Positions 1-13,700 of a stretch of 64,000 nucleotides of DNA are shown in pieces. This stretch comes from Takakia lepidozioides. Its lineage: Eukaryota > Streptophyta > Takakiopsida > Takakiales > Takakiaceae. Every line of letters begins with the position of its first letter. Within the stretch, counting starts at the first letter, position 1. Location of the stretch: contig CM060731.1 in the NCBI GenBank assembly GCA_030704615.1, forward strand, positions 80,768,756 to 80,832,755, read 5' to 3'. The notes beneath the pieces are model-generated. The model saw only the letters and a program-made list of their open reading frames with translations, made no database searches and was not told the DNA's origin. The position numbers and the translations under genes are program-made.

Positions 1-164
1 TGTGGTTTACTTGGGGCGGAAGGGTTGCTTGGTGCTATGCTCATCCGCACGACATGACTTGAGGGATGTACTGTGAATAAGTGGCGTACCAGTTACTACT
101 GATCCACGGGTGAGGTCTGTAGTCCCCTTGCTTATTACATGCGCTGTAAAGACTGTTGATGTAA

Positions 165-315
165 CAACGAACCGATGAGGTTTTATGCCGACTTGTATTA
201 TTATTATGTCATGCTCTCCGTATTGAAGGCTAAATTTTCTGCTCAAAATTACATCTCCAACGCACTTGGCTGTATTCCATTGTGACTCGATACGCCTCTA
301 CACCAAATTTATATG
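165..315 (+). repeat. dispersed repeat, copy 1
   Basis: This stretch aligns by eye with about 4185-4325 in the same orientation. Shared blocks include TATTATGTCATG, AAATTACATCTCC and CGCCTCTACACCAA or its close variant. The copies are diverged by scattered substitutions and small indels, so this is an old repeat. No coding capacity or terminal structure is evident. Confidence 0.7.
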
Positions 316-1421
316 ACATTCGAAAGAGAATATGTACCCCAATATAGGGCCAATATCCGCAGTGTTCAACCCGCGACAAACTACCGACCATCCCTGCCCA
401 GTGCCTACTTCGCACCAGCATACATATATATATTTATAATTCATCCGTACTTCATCCTCGTTTGTGGAATGAACTCGTATCCAACGGATGATAGAAATCC
501 AAGTGAGAGACTAACGGCATCTGAGCGAGAGCACGTGCGTGCCCATCGCTTCGCGCGTGCTGCCAGCCATGGGTTGCCTTTAATAGCTCCCATGGCATGG
601 GACTCGTGCCGTGCTCGATCCGTCCTCATTACATGGCCCTCACGTGGGCGACGGAAGCTTGCGCCTCTATCCACTCCTCTGCCGCCATGCCTTGCGTAGA
701 GAATTTGGGCCTGCAAACCCCCATATTATATCATACGAAACTGGGATGTACATATGCTGCCTGCCCATTCCTGTTGTGATAAGTTTGCCATTTATAGCAG
801 TTTTACATTTATAGACAGATTTGGAGTATTATACTGGGGTTTAATCAGGCAGTGTGTGGTGTTGTGTGTGGTTTCGTGGCATTCTCCTGTCTGCACTTTG
901 CTCCTAAATGAAAGGGGATTGTTAAGTAGTGCCTGGGCCCTGAGTTGTGAGCTGTCGCTCGCTCCAGGTTATATATACATTTTGGAAAAGGAAAACAGGA
1001 AACGTCTTGTTGGTAAGTATGTAAAGTGAAGGCTTATAGTCAATAATATCTGTAGTGTAAGATGCTGATTTGGTGCAATCTCTAAGATAAAAAGGAAAAG
1101 AAAAATTCCCTGAAGAGGGAGCTTTATTGGCCTTGCCTTCCCAAGGCAGGACTACGCAAAGGGTTTTTGTGGGTTGAGAACTTTTCACAGAGCCATTCAA
1201 CATTTGACAGATGTTGGATGAGTTATTTGGATGAACTCTTCAGTTTTCATTCATATGCTTCTCGCTCATTGCCAGATAGCAGTAGAGGTCGATTTTCTCA
1301 TTTTCCAATCCATTCATAAGTACAACATTTACTGGCAGGACTCTGCAAAGGGGTTTTGATTCTTATTAGCACCTATACTCTTGATTAAGTTTCGGGTTAG
1401 TTAAAGTAAGGTGTAGCTGGA

Positions 1422-1455
1422 ATATTTCATCCATGCTTATAGATGGATGAAATAT
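1422..1455. repeat. short perfect hairpin
   Basis: Two perfectly complementary 13-nt arms (ATATTTCATCCAT at 1422-1434 and its reverse complement at 1443-1455) flank an 8-nt loop. It lies in gene-free DNA and no T-run follows, so no terminator role is suggested. Confidence 0.65.
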
Positions 1456-2604
1456 GTAAACAGGATGTAGTTCAGCGGATAAGTTAAGTGGCAGATCCAA
1501 GGTCATGGAATGTTCCAGGAAAGTGTAGGCACTGGGTCATCTTCCAGAATTTTACAACTCATTCATAATTGCAATGCATTGCATGCATTTGTTATTAATC
1601 ATAACATGATGTCGTTGTACATGACAGTAAAATGTCACTAACATGCCCTGACAAAAATAACTCAAGGACATAAAATGCCAACCGTCTTAAGCAAATAAGA
1701 CAATAGCAGGCGCTGGGTACATAAACCATGTCGAAACTCGAAACGTAAAACGAAAAAAACGAAAAAAAAAAAAAAACGTAAGATGTCGACCTATGGTCTG
1801 GAGTGAGGGATGGGATGTAACAAGATAGGTTGCTCCAATGTTGGACAGGTATTTAAATTCAATAATACCTTCGAGTTCCAGGTAGAAAATATACTTTTGG
1901 AATTACTCTTACCCTTCTTATAGGATATTGAATGGTTGATATTCAAATTTAATTGGAGATTCTGTCTCTCTTGTTTTCAAAAGGCTGGTTCTAAGTTATG
2001 TACTCTGGGTACAGTTCTATTATATATAACCTGTTCATTCTGGATCTCAGTAGTACGTCACTTTGGAAAACATATTAACTACGTATCGATATAAACATTG
2101 CATTATATATTCATATAAATAATGCTCTGTGTTTGCTCAATTATGACTAATGTCTATATATACTGATGATACCTATGCCTATTCTCAATCTGGATATCTT
2201 TCAAGTGCCGTACTTACCTAGCATATTAGGCACTTCTGTGCCTAATAATTAATAAAAATGGAATATTATTAGGCAGATTCGTTTTTATTATTTAGGCACC
2301 TCACCTAGGTCATTTCCAAACATTAGGCATGTATTACAGTCGACCCTGGATAAATTTTACCTGCTTTCTTGTTATGTCACCTTTAATGTTATGAAATTTT
2401 TGCTCTGTAAAAATTTACACTTGAAAATGGCATGACTAGAGCGTTATTTGATATGTGTTATGATAATATGGCTCTCCTCTCCATAGTTGTTAGATATTAT
2501 GCTGAGCCTTAATATAGTTGGTGGTGAGAAAACATTCATCTACTCTTATCAAGGATCTACGGTTCTTATCCAAAGGCACCACGTCCATAACAAATTAACA
2601 TAAT

Positions 2605-2739
2605 GAACAATTGTTTTTGACGTCCCTCAAAAACTATTGTTGAGGTAATTTTCTTTTTAGAAAAACATAATGGTTTCGAAAATAGATATTCCGAGTTTTT
2701 TGAGGACGTCAAAAACAATTGTTGAGGTAATTTTCTTTT
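2605..2739. repeat. small foldback with nested direct repeat
   Basis: ACAATTGTTTTTGACGTCC at 2607-2625 is repeated as its exact reverse complement at 2704-2722. The word ATTGTTGAGGTAATTTTC also recurs in direct orientation at about 2636 and 2717. The arrangement resembles a decayed palindromic MITE or a rearranged repeat. Confidence 0.6.
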
Positions 2740-4184
2740 AAGGATATGGATGATGATGTTCCTCACCTTAACATTCTCTCAGATTCTCTCAGATTCACAT
2801 GAGATAGGTGATCAGACTTATGAAGATGTAGTTGCATCAATTTTCGAAGTTGTGTGGACATGAAATTTTAAATTATTATTTTTGGACTTTAAACAATACA
2901 ATTTTCTGCATATTTGGACATTTTGGTTTTTCACAATTTTCGAGCAATTAGGCACTTCTGCGTAAATTTTTCCAAGTTTTAGGCACATTTTCCAAAAATG
3001 TTCTAAATTTAATTAGGCACATGATTTTGAATTAATTATTGCTTAATAAGCTAGTACGGTATCTCTCATCACCACTGCAAAATATCTATTTACCATATAT
3101 ATATCTGGCGGTTGTCTATAATTACCAATTACTAATAATTTAATGTCGTTAGTTTTAATCTATTAATACCCGGCCTAATAGATACCTTGTTCATTCAATA
3201 CCGCCCAACGTTGAGACAATAGTCGCCATAACATCCCATACAACACATGTGTGGTAATATGTTCGTTGTGAGATGCACAGCCCACGTCGATAGGTTGCTG
3301 ACAAACACAATGGCAGATTAAAATTAGAAAGTGTGTGGAGTTTTGATCACCAGAAGAAAAAAAAGTTCTGATGAAGACAATAAAAGACAACGCAAAGGGT
3401 GATTGTTGGCCGTGCCCCAATCGCACACTTGCTCCAAACTAACAAATATTTAGTATGATACAAATTGAGCAAAACCTAAAAGAGCAATGGGCTCTCTTGC
3501 TTTGGCAACACATAAGGGGGAGGTGAGACAAGGGCACGTCTCAGCACAACACAACAACGGGAATGGTGTAAGGTCTTTGACCACATTTTCTCAACATGAT
3601 GCATTGAACTTAATCTCTTCTACAAAAGATAACAAATAAAAATATGCATTGGTGAGCAGGTTGAAAATATGTCTTTTGAAGGTGATCGAAGCCTTGAGCA
3701 ATCCGTATGCCAATGTGTTTGCTAGTCTGAGAAAATATGTACGCCCTCAAAAAAAAAAAAACCCGAAGAAATTTGGACAGCAAGCTGTATGAACAAAGGT
3801 GGCTATATCATGTGGCCCCACATGCTAGTGCATGCCATGCGAAAGTGGCAATTGCATGTGGGGAATGCATGCCAAAGTTGGCTAGGGAAGGTTCTAGATT
3901 GGAGGAGGTCCTATAGGTGTGGCGAGGTCAAGCTTATAGCCAAAGAGGGAGCTTGTGAAGAGATGAAGCCTTCCAGGTAGGGAGCCATATGAGGCATGAA
4001 TGAGGGAGTCCAAGAGGAAAGGGAGGGTCGATTAGTTGGCGGCAAGGTGGATAGGGGCACACACCAGTGGCAATCGCAAGGGGCCCATCGGCATGGGATC
4101 CAGTACGACGTGTACGGGTGGATTGGTCTTCATTATAACCTTCTTAGCGCTATCATGTGGTTGGTATAGGAGCTGGTATAACAA

Positions 4185-4325
4185 GCAACGAGTTTTATGT
4201 CCACTTGTATTTCTATTATGTCATGAGTCTATCCGTATTCAAGGCTGAAATTCTGCTCGAAATTACATCTCCGATGCACTATTATGTTACGACACCGATA
4301 TGCCTCTACACCAATTTTATACGAG
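4185..4325 (+). repeat. dispersed repeat, copy 2
   Basis: Second copy of the repeat at about 165-315, same orientation, about 4 kb away. Its limits are approximate because the flanks fade into unrelated sequence. Confidence 0.7.
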
Positions 4326-6215
4326 ATCGGAGTGGAGTGAAGATGTATCTATGAGAAAAAAGGTGGAGGATATGTTTATGTGTGCACGAGAAAAGCTGTC
4401 GAGCTGTTGTTGGAACGGTTGTCCATTTGTGCAACTGTTCGTGTGGAAATCGAGAAACTAAGGCAAGAGGAACCGGGCCCAATTGCCTAGAAAGGCCCTC
4501 AAGGGCAATGCCCAACATATAAGTCCATAGACTAATGACAAGGTGGGTTGGCAATGGGCCAACCACCTTGTGAGCCGTCCAATATTGCCTCTGGCCTTAG
4601 AATTGGTCGCCCAAAGTCGGACCCTCCATGATAGTTGCATAGAAAGTGAACAAGATTCAAGTAATCCTAGTAGATAGGATGGTACAGTAGGTATGATACA
4701 CATAGCATGAGCCACCTGCATATTCCCCAGCCTGGATTGCCTGCAAGGTGTCCTCCAAGAAGGAGATATGCACTGAATGTTGTGGTGCCAAAAGAGATAC
4801 CTAGAATGTTGTTATGATCCATCTTTTTGTCTCATCCCCTTTTATGAAGACAATGATACATACCTACTAATATATGTGCCACAATAAAGGATGTTGCAAA
4901 AATCCCATGTTGTGAATGGGGTGAGTCCAAACACGAGATCCATCTTGTAGGGCCATGAGTCATGACAGAAGCTTTCGAACTGCATACATATCACCCCGGC
5001 CCGCATGCTAAAAGACAACTGCTCCACCAACCGGCAGCTATAGTCTGACAGAAACAACCTTCAGGGAGAGAAGGAAGCCCCTCTAGCATGTGTTGTACTA
5101 ATCTAGATTGAGGATCCATGCAAGACAGTCCAGTCTCATGCACCAAATCTTCAACCGTCTGGAGTCCACAATTGATATGACACCGGTCACTGAGCAGACT
5201 AAAGTTGCCATTCCGTGCCCCGCAAGCAAAATTGTGATAGAAACCAACACTAGCTTGTCAACTTGTGGGTCCCATTGGAGAGTGCAGCTTTATTACACTA
5301 TTATGGCACACCATCTGTCCAGCTCTCACTTTCTATTTATACTCCTTCCCTGCTTGAAGACTCCGAATGATGATGAATGTTGCGCCCAACTGAAAATTGG
5401 GAACTTGTGAAGTAAAATAGTGGTTATATGAATGAGGGATACAATTTAATATATTGTTGTCTACACAGTGCGATCATCTAAGAAACATCTGATGTCTGGA
5501 CTTGAGGTGAAGAACAAGTCCGTGGTGGTGTCCCCTTTCTCGTCTTCTGCAACAACTAACTCGTCCTGGATAGGAAAATATTCCTCCAATGTCCAAAAGG
5601 TTTATAGTTTATAGGCTTTTATCAAGGACAATGATCTCGAAATCTATGTAGGTTGTTCCAGATTTGACCTTCAAAGGTCCCACTTACACGGACCTTCAAC
5701 TGTTGATATTCTTGGTACGTTAATAACTACCTTCATCATCATCGCCGTCAACAAGTACAGGAATCAAAACTGAAATTATGTGAGTTTTTCAGATTTCTTT
5801 GTTTTGCAGAGTATACCCAGTATGATACTGGGGTTCTATACGAGCGTTTGAAAGCATTTGCAATGGCACATTTTCCCTCCCTGACAACAATCTGGACGTT
5901 GTGCACAAAGTATCGGAGTGCTCGAATCCCTAGTTTGAACAACGGAAAGGAGCAGACAAGGTAGTACAGAGCGATCCCCAAAAGTGTTCAGGTGTAAAGT
6001 GCGCGGACTGATTCAGGTGTAAAGAGCTCAGGTCCCGAAAGAGTCCAAGCCAATGGAGTGGGGGAGCGTACAAGACCTAGTGTAAAGTGGGCCTGCATAC
6101 TCGGTCCAAAAACGCCGTCCATATCTCAAGAGGAATCAGTATAATTGTTGAGCGAGGGGCCAGAGTCACCTTTCTTGCCTGGAAGGTGATTTGACATCCC
6201 GCGTGACTCCAGTCC

Positions 6216-6364
6216 ATGGCGGCATTGTGCATCTCGCACCTGCCGTGCTGGACGCGGCGGAGAGATTCCTCTCCTTCTCTTCCCTTTGCCAAGGATCGTC
6301 TGCGGTTCTCGATAGGTTATGCTCCAGTCATTATCGGGGTCAATTGCCTCTCACCTGCTCCCGG
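6216..6364 (+). CDS. possible transit-peptide first exon (AARE long form?)
   Basis: From the ATG at 6216 the frame encodes about 49 residues rich in Arg, Ser, Pro and Leu with almost no acidic residues, starting MAALCISHLP. This composition is typical of a chloroplast transit peptide. The frame ends at a good donor (CCCGG|GTAAGG), leaving phase 2. An AG at 7707-7708 would receive it in the right frame and run through 43 bases into the AARE ATG at 7752. As I recall, a longer plastid form of AARE is known in Arabidopsis, so alternative first exons are plausible. The acceptor is weak. The exon could belong to another transcript or be chance. Confidence 0.35.
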
Positions 6365-7751
6365 GTAAGGTTTATTTGATTCTCCAGGCCTTTTGGATCC
6401 TCCTTCGCATTTTAAATTAATACTTCTTGGGGAAGACATTCTGGTGAGTGCATTCGTAAGGAATTCTGTCAGGCCGTCATGACAGAGAGTTTTTAATGAG
6501 GGATATTGTCTTCAGGTGGAAATAAGAGCATCTACTTGATGGATTACAGAAAACCTTAACCATCGCGGATTATAGAAAACCTTTATGCCTTTTTGATCAA
6601 GTGTAAGATTCTGAGCTCATTGACTGAACAATTCGAATCTTCCGTACTGGCAAGTTCATTGAAGCCATATCTCACTTAAAGGCTCAGACTTCGGTCTTCA
6701 CTTAGAACAGTTACGTTCTTCATGGCTTCATGAAGGTTGCCGCGGCTTTGATACCCTGTATGTATCACCACAATTTTCCGTGCTATGAAAACTATTGCCG
6801 TCTCTGATTTGGGGAGGCATTTAGTGAAAAGGATTACGTGCACATCTCCTGTAGAATTGAGAAGGTGTGACCAACGGGTGTATAAACGATACAGAAAGAA
6901 AGATAACAGAGACGTCACTGCGTACATTTTTCTTTTTGGTCTGGTGCCGCGATCACACTCGCTTCAAATTCGAAGAGTTGAACAGAGGTGCAATAGAGAT
7001 GAAATAGAGAAACTGATAGGCAGACAGACAATGCCTCTCGCAAGACATTGCGAGGGAATTTCCCAAAGAGCGATAGAGCGGAGGAATGAGTGTTATTGAA
7101 TTTCTCGGTGAAGTTATATTTCAAGAATCATTTTTAGTAAGGAATGTGCTGCCACGCTAAATTGATTGTCCTCTGTCTGTCTGTATCTCCATCGAAAGAT
7201 GACATCAGTGTCTCAGCTCTAGCTCCGTGTATGACATCCCATTTGTACTATATGCTAGTCTCAATTCCTAATGTGGTATGGAACGTCAGCGAGATGTGCT
7301 GTTAAACTCTGCGGTACGGCTAAGCAGTACGTGCATACCATATCGAAGAGTGTTTACTGTCGGGGGGAGAGAAAGAGTATGTGACGGGGCGAGAGAGTTG
7401 AATATAAATCTCACAGAGTAAAATGGAAAAATGAAATCTTCAAGGTCAAGTGAAATTGGTTATATTGTAAAAGCGGGTGTGAAGTTTCGAGATCAGAATG
7501 CTCTTGGTAGTTTTGGCGTAGTCATCATGTGGTAGCATTTGAGTGTCCTCCCAAGCGTATTCACCTTAGCCACCTCGCTCACTCTGTTGTACTACACAGG
7601 ATTGCAGCGAAGCTGTGATGGTTTGAGATTCTCAGAGGTGCGGTCCACCTTGCATGCTGGATGTAGTGAAACACATGGATGAAGAGTATTAACTTCAGCG
7701 GATGGCAGTGTGCTGAGGAGGGGAAATAATCTACATCTCAGTAGCAGGGCC

Positions 7752-10700
7752 ATGGATCAAGCATCTGGGGAGAGTGTTTCGCCCACTGCTGGAGGGAAAC
7801 CAGACCCTACTGAAGCCAAAGAGGCTGAATTGCTAAATGCCTTTTATGCCATTCCAACTATTGACAAGGCATGGACTAGTGCATCAAGGAAAGGTGGGGC
7901 TACTTCATTGAATTGCCATCAATATAAACTTCAGGCTAATGTTTTCCCTGCAGATTAGCTTCCTGGGCTCCCTTTCGATTGACTCACAAGCATTGATTCT
8001 ATTAAATCATTAGGATTGTGTTTTCTACTTGGGGCTCAGTATCTATTGGTACTATGGTCTATACCAATCATAAAAAATTCACCCTGCACATTTAGGTCTC
8101 AAGCTGTTGGTTGGGTGTTCCCAGGAAATGGGGGTGTTGATGTGGTGGTGGCAATGAGCCAGATCAACCTTCCAGCAAATACTAAGCGCACTTTCATGTC
8201 AACAGTTTACATTCCAGATCCAAGTGCTAATTTGTCAGATTACCACTGGTCGCCCTTCCCATTTGAGCTGAGTGGAGCCTTGCTCATAGTGCCCTCTCCT
8301 TCTGGCGCAAAGCTGCTCATAGTCCGAAAAGCTGACACGAATGCAAAGGATGGCGTGACTTCAGTAAAGCTTGAGATTTGGGGTCCAGGCCAGTTGTTGA
8401 AAGAGATATTTGTTCCAGCCTCGGTTCATGGCTCTATTTATGCAGATGGATGGTAAGGTTTTCTCCTCGACTGCAAATTTCTGGAAGGCATCTGCATTTT
8501 GCCAAAATCTTTATGAATTAACCTAGTGGGTTTGTTTGTCCCAGCAGACAGAATAAAAGACTACTTAGTGACTGTTAATCAGTATGAGGTTTTTGATACA
8601 GAAAGTTGAAGTTGAAGAGGCTTCCAGGCAATTAGAAACTTCAATCAGAAACTTGTTTTGGAGCAGTTTTGGGGATTCCTGGGTAGAGTTGGTCTAGTTT
8701 CAAGTCCATAGAATTGTGCCTCCATACTCTGTCCCTCCCCCATTGAAAGTGTTCATTGGACAGCATTGCTAGTCATCTAAGAAAGTACAGATAGACAGAA
8801 TGTTACTCTTGAGACCATCACTTACTTGAAAAAGATGTTCTTGCTGTGGCTCAAGCTGCTCAACCTCTACAATCTCTCTTGGTACTGTGGGACCGTGGAC
8901 TTCTCTCTGGGATTTTGAAAATATTCCATTTTCATTCTGCACAGGTTTGAAGGAGTTTCATGGAGCCAAGATGAGGAATACATTGCTTATGTTGCAGAGG
9001 AGCCTGCACCCTCACGACCTGTGTTTGGTCAGTCTACCTCAGCCTCTGGCCAAAGCAGCACTGAAAGCTTGGACGTGGGGACCTGGAAAGGGCAAGGGGA
9101 TTGGGTGGAGGACTGGGGAGAATCCTACTCAGGGAAGAGGAGACCTGTTCTCTTTGTGGCCAATATTGGCAGGTATTCCATTTTGCGAAGTGTGCCGAGG
9201 ACTTGGAGGTACTAGAGTTGCATAGATGGACATCAAACTAAAACAGGAACTGGAAAACTAAAGCTATTCACTTTGCTTGGGAGCTTGCTTTCCAGATTCT
9301 CATTGCAGCCGGTAAACCCCAAAATTTTCTTCAAATCTGTGCTTTTCTTTTTTATTAAGTAGAACCTCCCTAGACACTACCTTTGTGAGGGACTCACTCC
9401 AGTGGTGCGACTTAACATTGGTAAAAACAATTTGTTCGGGCTTTCTAGATTTCCTCTACAACACAAGCATCAATCTTTTGTGTGAGCTGCCCAGCAATTA
9501 GACCCCAACAGGGCCAGGGCCTTAGGCTCAGCCTCCAGATTTTGAATGTTGGTGAACAGAGGTGCAGGGACCATGTGCTTGATGGTCCTGAAGAGGGTCA
9601 CTCTCTGCTGATAGTACCTGGACATTGTATCAGAAACTGCATATTGGCTTCAGGCCGCCCACACATCGGGCATTGACAATCTCCCTTTCCTCTCTGCATC
9701 TGTTTATTGTTCAAAGGTAGACTCCCTGCCCTGAGTTTAAATTTCAGTCTAGTAGTGAGGCTAGGTAGGCCCTTCACACCATCCTTGTCACAAACTGGAA
9801 ACAATTTCAGGGAAGTTTTATGCCTAACTTCGTCTTATTCGGGCATTCTTTGCATTTCGACGAGGCCTTAGACAATTCAGCCTCCAAGTCAGCTTCAATC
9901 AGCTTAGGGTATCTGGTATTAGGCATGTGATTCAACTGACCCCATCTGACCTTGAACTCATCATGTCGAGAGCTCAAGGGTGGTACGCCAAACTCGCCCC
10001 AAACAGCCACGTTAGCTGTTTTAGAGCATACTGACATGATTGAGCACTGAAAGCTGATTCTAAAGTTTAGCATGGTTGGAATTGCCGTCCCACACGGCAG
10101 ATGCGTACTCCAAGGTAGGCGTGATAATGTTGCAACGCATGGTTCTTTTAAATTCAGGATTTATTCCTCTGCAGTGGAAAATTGGTGAGACCCGAAGCTT
10201 TGCGTTTAGCTGTTGAACCACATTTTGTATATGCTCATCCCAGTTACAACTCGAGGAAAACTCAACACCAAGATACATGTAGGAAGGGATCACAGGGATC
10301 CCTTCACTGCCCCATGTCCATTTGGTATAAGAGAGAGAATGCACTCATGTCGTTCCCTTCGAACGTTGGCTTGCCATAGCCTTACGGCCATTGACTCCGT
10401 GGTCAACTAACCTCCTGGAGCGTTTTGTAGGATTTACCCACCAAGGTTTAGGGTATGAGAATGTACTCATAAGGCATTGTTTGCCGTAGCCTTGTGGTCA
10501 AAGGGCAGGAGTTTTTCAAAGAGAGAGAGAATGTACTCATATGACGCTGTTTGCCGTAGCCTTGTGGCCCCACCCGCGCCCAGTTTGAGCGGAACACAAA
10601 CGGACAGAAACTACCGGTAGTATGACCTGTCTTGAAATTGACAATTGATCCGAGTTTTCCAGATATCCTCTAGAAAAATCCCTTCACACAAACGTCAATG

Positions 10701-13700
10701 TGCTGCGTGTGATTTGCCCAATAACCAGACCCCAAAAGGGCCTGGGCTTTTGGCTCAGCCTCGAGATTTTCAAAGTTGGTAAACAGAGGTACAGGAACAA
10801 TTCCCATGATGGAATTGAAGAGGGTATCTCTCTGGTGAGAGTACCCATGATAATGAATCAGAAAGTGGATATTGTCTTCAGGTTGCCCACACAACGGGCA
10901 TTTGCAATCCCCCTTTCCTCTCTGCGTCTGTTTGCTCTTCCAAGTTAGGCTTCCTGCCCTGAGTTTAAATTCTAGTGCCGACAGTGGGTAATTGAGGTCA
11001 TCCATGATGGCCTCCGCCATGTCAAAGAGAGAGAGAGAGATTGTACTCATAAGACGTTGTTTGCCGTAGCCTTGTGGCCATTGACCCCGCGCCCAGTTTG
11101 AGCGGGAACAAAAGGGACAGAACCTACCTCTGTCAGGGGCTGACGTTGGTAGTAAGACTTACCTTCATATAAAGAATTAATCCGGGTTTTCCAGATATCC
11201 TCTAGAAATCCCTTCACACAAGCATCAATCTGCTGTGTGTGATTTGCCCAAAAACTAGGCCTGGGCTTTTGGCTCAGCCTCGAGACTTTCAAAGTTGGTA
11301 AACAGGGGTACAGGCACAATTCCCTTGATAGAATTGAAGAGAGCGTCTCTTTGGTGAGAGAACCCCGGACAGTGTATCAGAAAATGAATACTGTCTTCAG
11401 ATTGCCCACACAACGGGCAATTGCACTCTCCCTTTCCTCTCTGCTTCTGTTTGCTGTTCAAAGGTAGGCTTCCTGCCCTGAGTTTAAATTTCAGTCTAGT
11501 GCCGAGAGTGGGTAGACCCTTGAGGTCATCCAAGATGTCCTCCCCCATGTCACTGACTGGAAACAAGTTCAGGGAAGTTTTCTGCCGAACTTCATTTTCA
11601 TCAGACAAACTCATGGCAACAGACATGGCTTCGGACACTACAGCCTCTAAGTCAGATTTATCCAGCAGGGTCAAGACTTGCGGATCCAGGTCCAGGTCCT
11701 TGAGAATCTCTTCTACTCTCTTCTGCCAGGACTTAGCCTGTTTGACAGGGTGGTCCTGTTTCCAAGATATAGAGTTGATTAACTTAGGATATCTGGTGTT
11801 GGGCATATGTTGCAGCGGACCCCACCATCTGACCTTGAATTAATCTCGTCGGGAGCTTAAGGACGGAATGCCAAACTCACCCCGAACAGCCACATTGGCT
11901 GTTTTGGAGCATGCTGACATACACTCCTTAAGCACCCCCACTTGAATGGATTCTAGAGACTTAGCCTGGTTGGAGTTATCAACCCATATAGCAGATCCGT
12001 ACTCCAAGGCAGGTCTAATAACGCGACAAAGCATGGTTAAGAGAGAGAGAGAGAGAGAGAGAGTGGCTTCATGCCTGAAGGCTTGTGGAACATTTGAAGT
12101 TCCAAATGATTTCTAACCAAGACCTAACAACAGAAACTCAAATTATGGAGGGAGATGTGTTTGACTGCGTAGTTTGGTTAGACTCTCAAGGACATAATCT
12201 GATGCTATATTGGTGCACAGTGGGGCAGTGCAGGTTGTAGAAGGCATTCCAAAGGATATTAGTGCTGGTCAAGTGATTTGGGCTCCTTGTCTCAATCCTC
12301 CAACTTCAGAGGAAGCAGGTTCACGATTGTTGGTGTTTGTGGGTTGGTCTTCCTTTGCAAACAATTTCAGCACTCCCCGGAAGCTTGGAATGAAGTATTG
12401 TTACAACAGGCCTTGTGCTTTGTATGCTGTTGATGCTCCAGTACCTGGCAGGTGATTTCAGCGTGTCTTTTCTTACTGAATTTCTTCCCCTGGAATTACC
12501 TCAATCAGGCAGTCCAGTTTGCATCCTGATGTCAGTGGGAGTCTTTTTCTTATATATCTGCTGTAATGTTTTGTTTTCTTCTTCTTGTAAATTCAGGGGA
12601 CATCAGCTGTGGGCAGGTATGTTTGAGTTTCGTTGACAACTTACTTACCTGGTTGTCTTATCTGGGGATGCCCCATGGCTAAATGCAGCTACGGCATATC
12701 TACGCATCAATATAATTGGTGAATGTTAGCGTCTAGTAGTGGATTGCAGTGAGGAGTTCATGAGTGTTTGGATTTGGATCAGGACCAGATGTTCTGTCTT
12801 CCTAAAGCTTGTTGGTCTTATTGAGTGTGGTAGCCCCTGTAATTTTGTACCAGGAAGTGGGGAATCCTCATCCTGATTTTTCTGAGGTCTTCCTCAGGCA
12901 TGCTCACCTGGGGATATTCCTGTTGTCTTCTCCCCTCTTTTCATGAGGTGTTGTTTTACCTTTTCTGTTTTTTTTTTTGATGTTTGATCTGGCAACAAAC
13001 AACAAAGGAAGGACACATAAAAGACTGCTATGAAGACATGGATGCTCTTATGCAGTCCAACATGTCAGAACTTGTAAATTGCAGCTTGCAGAGGCACTAA
13101 TGCTCACTTGAAGCATGAACATTATGTCTGTGCAGGGACACACTGAAACCGCTGGGACTGGCGAGGAAGTTGACAGATGATATCAGTAGTGCAATTTCAC
13201 CTCGCTTCAGGTTATCTTGCTGTCTGTCAAGGCTACCTGGAGTTTCAGTTGCTAAAGATTTGAGGAGCCTTCACTAGCGTGCTTGTCCCAAGATAACAAG
13301 TGTTACTGCCACATTGTGTTCTGAGCTTATTTTGGTTTAGTTCGTCAAGAAATCTTCCTTGATGCCCCGGTGGGCAGCTTGCCAACCTTAAAAATTTAGT
13401 TTGTTGTTGGAAGAGATGCATCCTGGCATTCATTGACCGGGTTGATGATGAGAGCTAACTACATTCCCAGACCCTGTGGGATATAATTTGACTGGGTTGG
13501 GGTTGCTGACGGAAAAGTGACATACAACAGTTGAGTTATTGGTTTGCTGTTGCAAGAGATGCATCCTAGCTCCAGATCCTCTGGGAAATTATTTGACGGG
13601 GTTGGTTGAGAGACCAGCTTGGATATCTCTTCAACCTTGTGTGGTTGTGTACATGCAGTCCAGATGGGAAGCTGTTGGTGTTCTTGTCATCCCAGGCAGC

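Larger units (their letters stand above)
1..6215. other. AT-rich intergenic region without a supported gene
   Basis: No reading frame here shows a recognisable domain or a credible splice chain. The stretch holds a dispersed repeat pair (about 165-315 and 4185-4325), a 13-bp-arm hairpin at 1422-1455, a foldback at about 2605-2739 and several copies of the word TTAGGCAC between about 2225 and 3020. It looks like old, decayed repeat DNA upstream of the AARE gene. A gene expressed only as short exons could have been missed. Confidence 0.6.

Noticed and set aside
12599-12618. A 20-base candidate micro-exon between AARE exons 4 and 5
   Set aside because: Good splice borders, but including it breaks the reading frame into exon 5.
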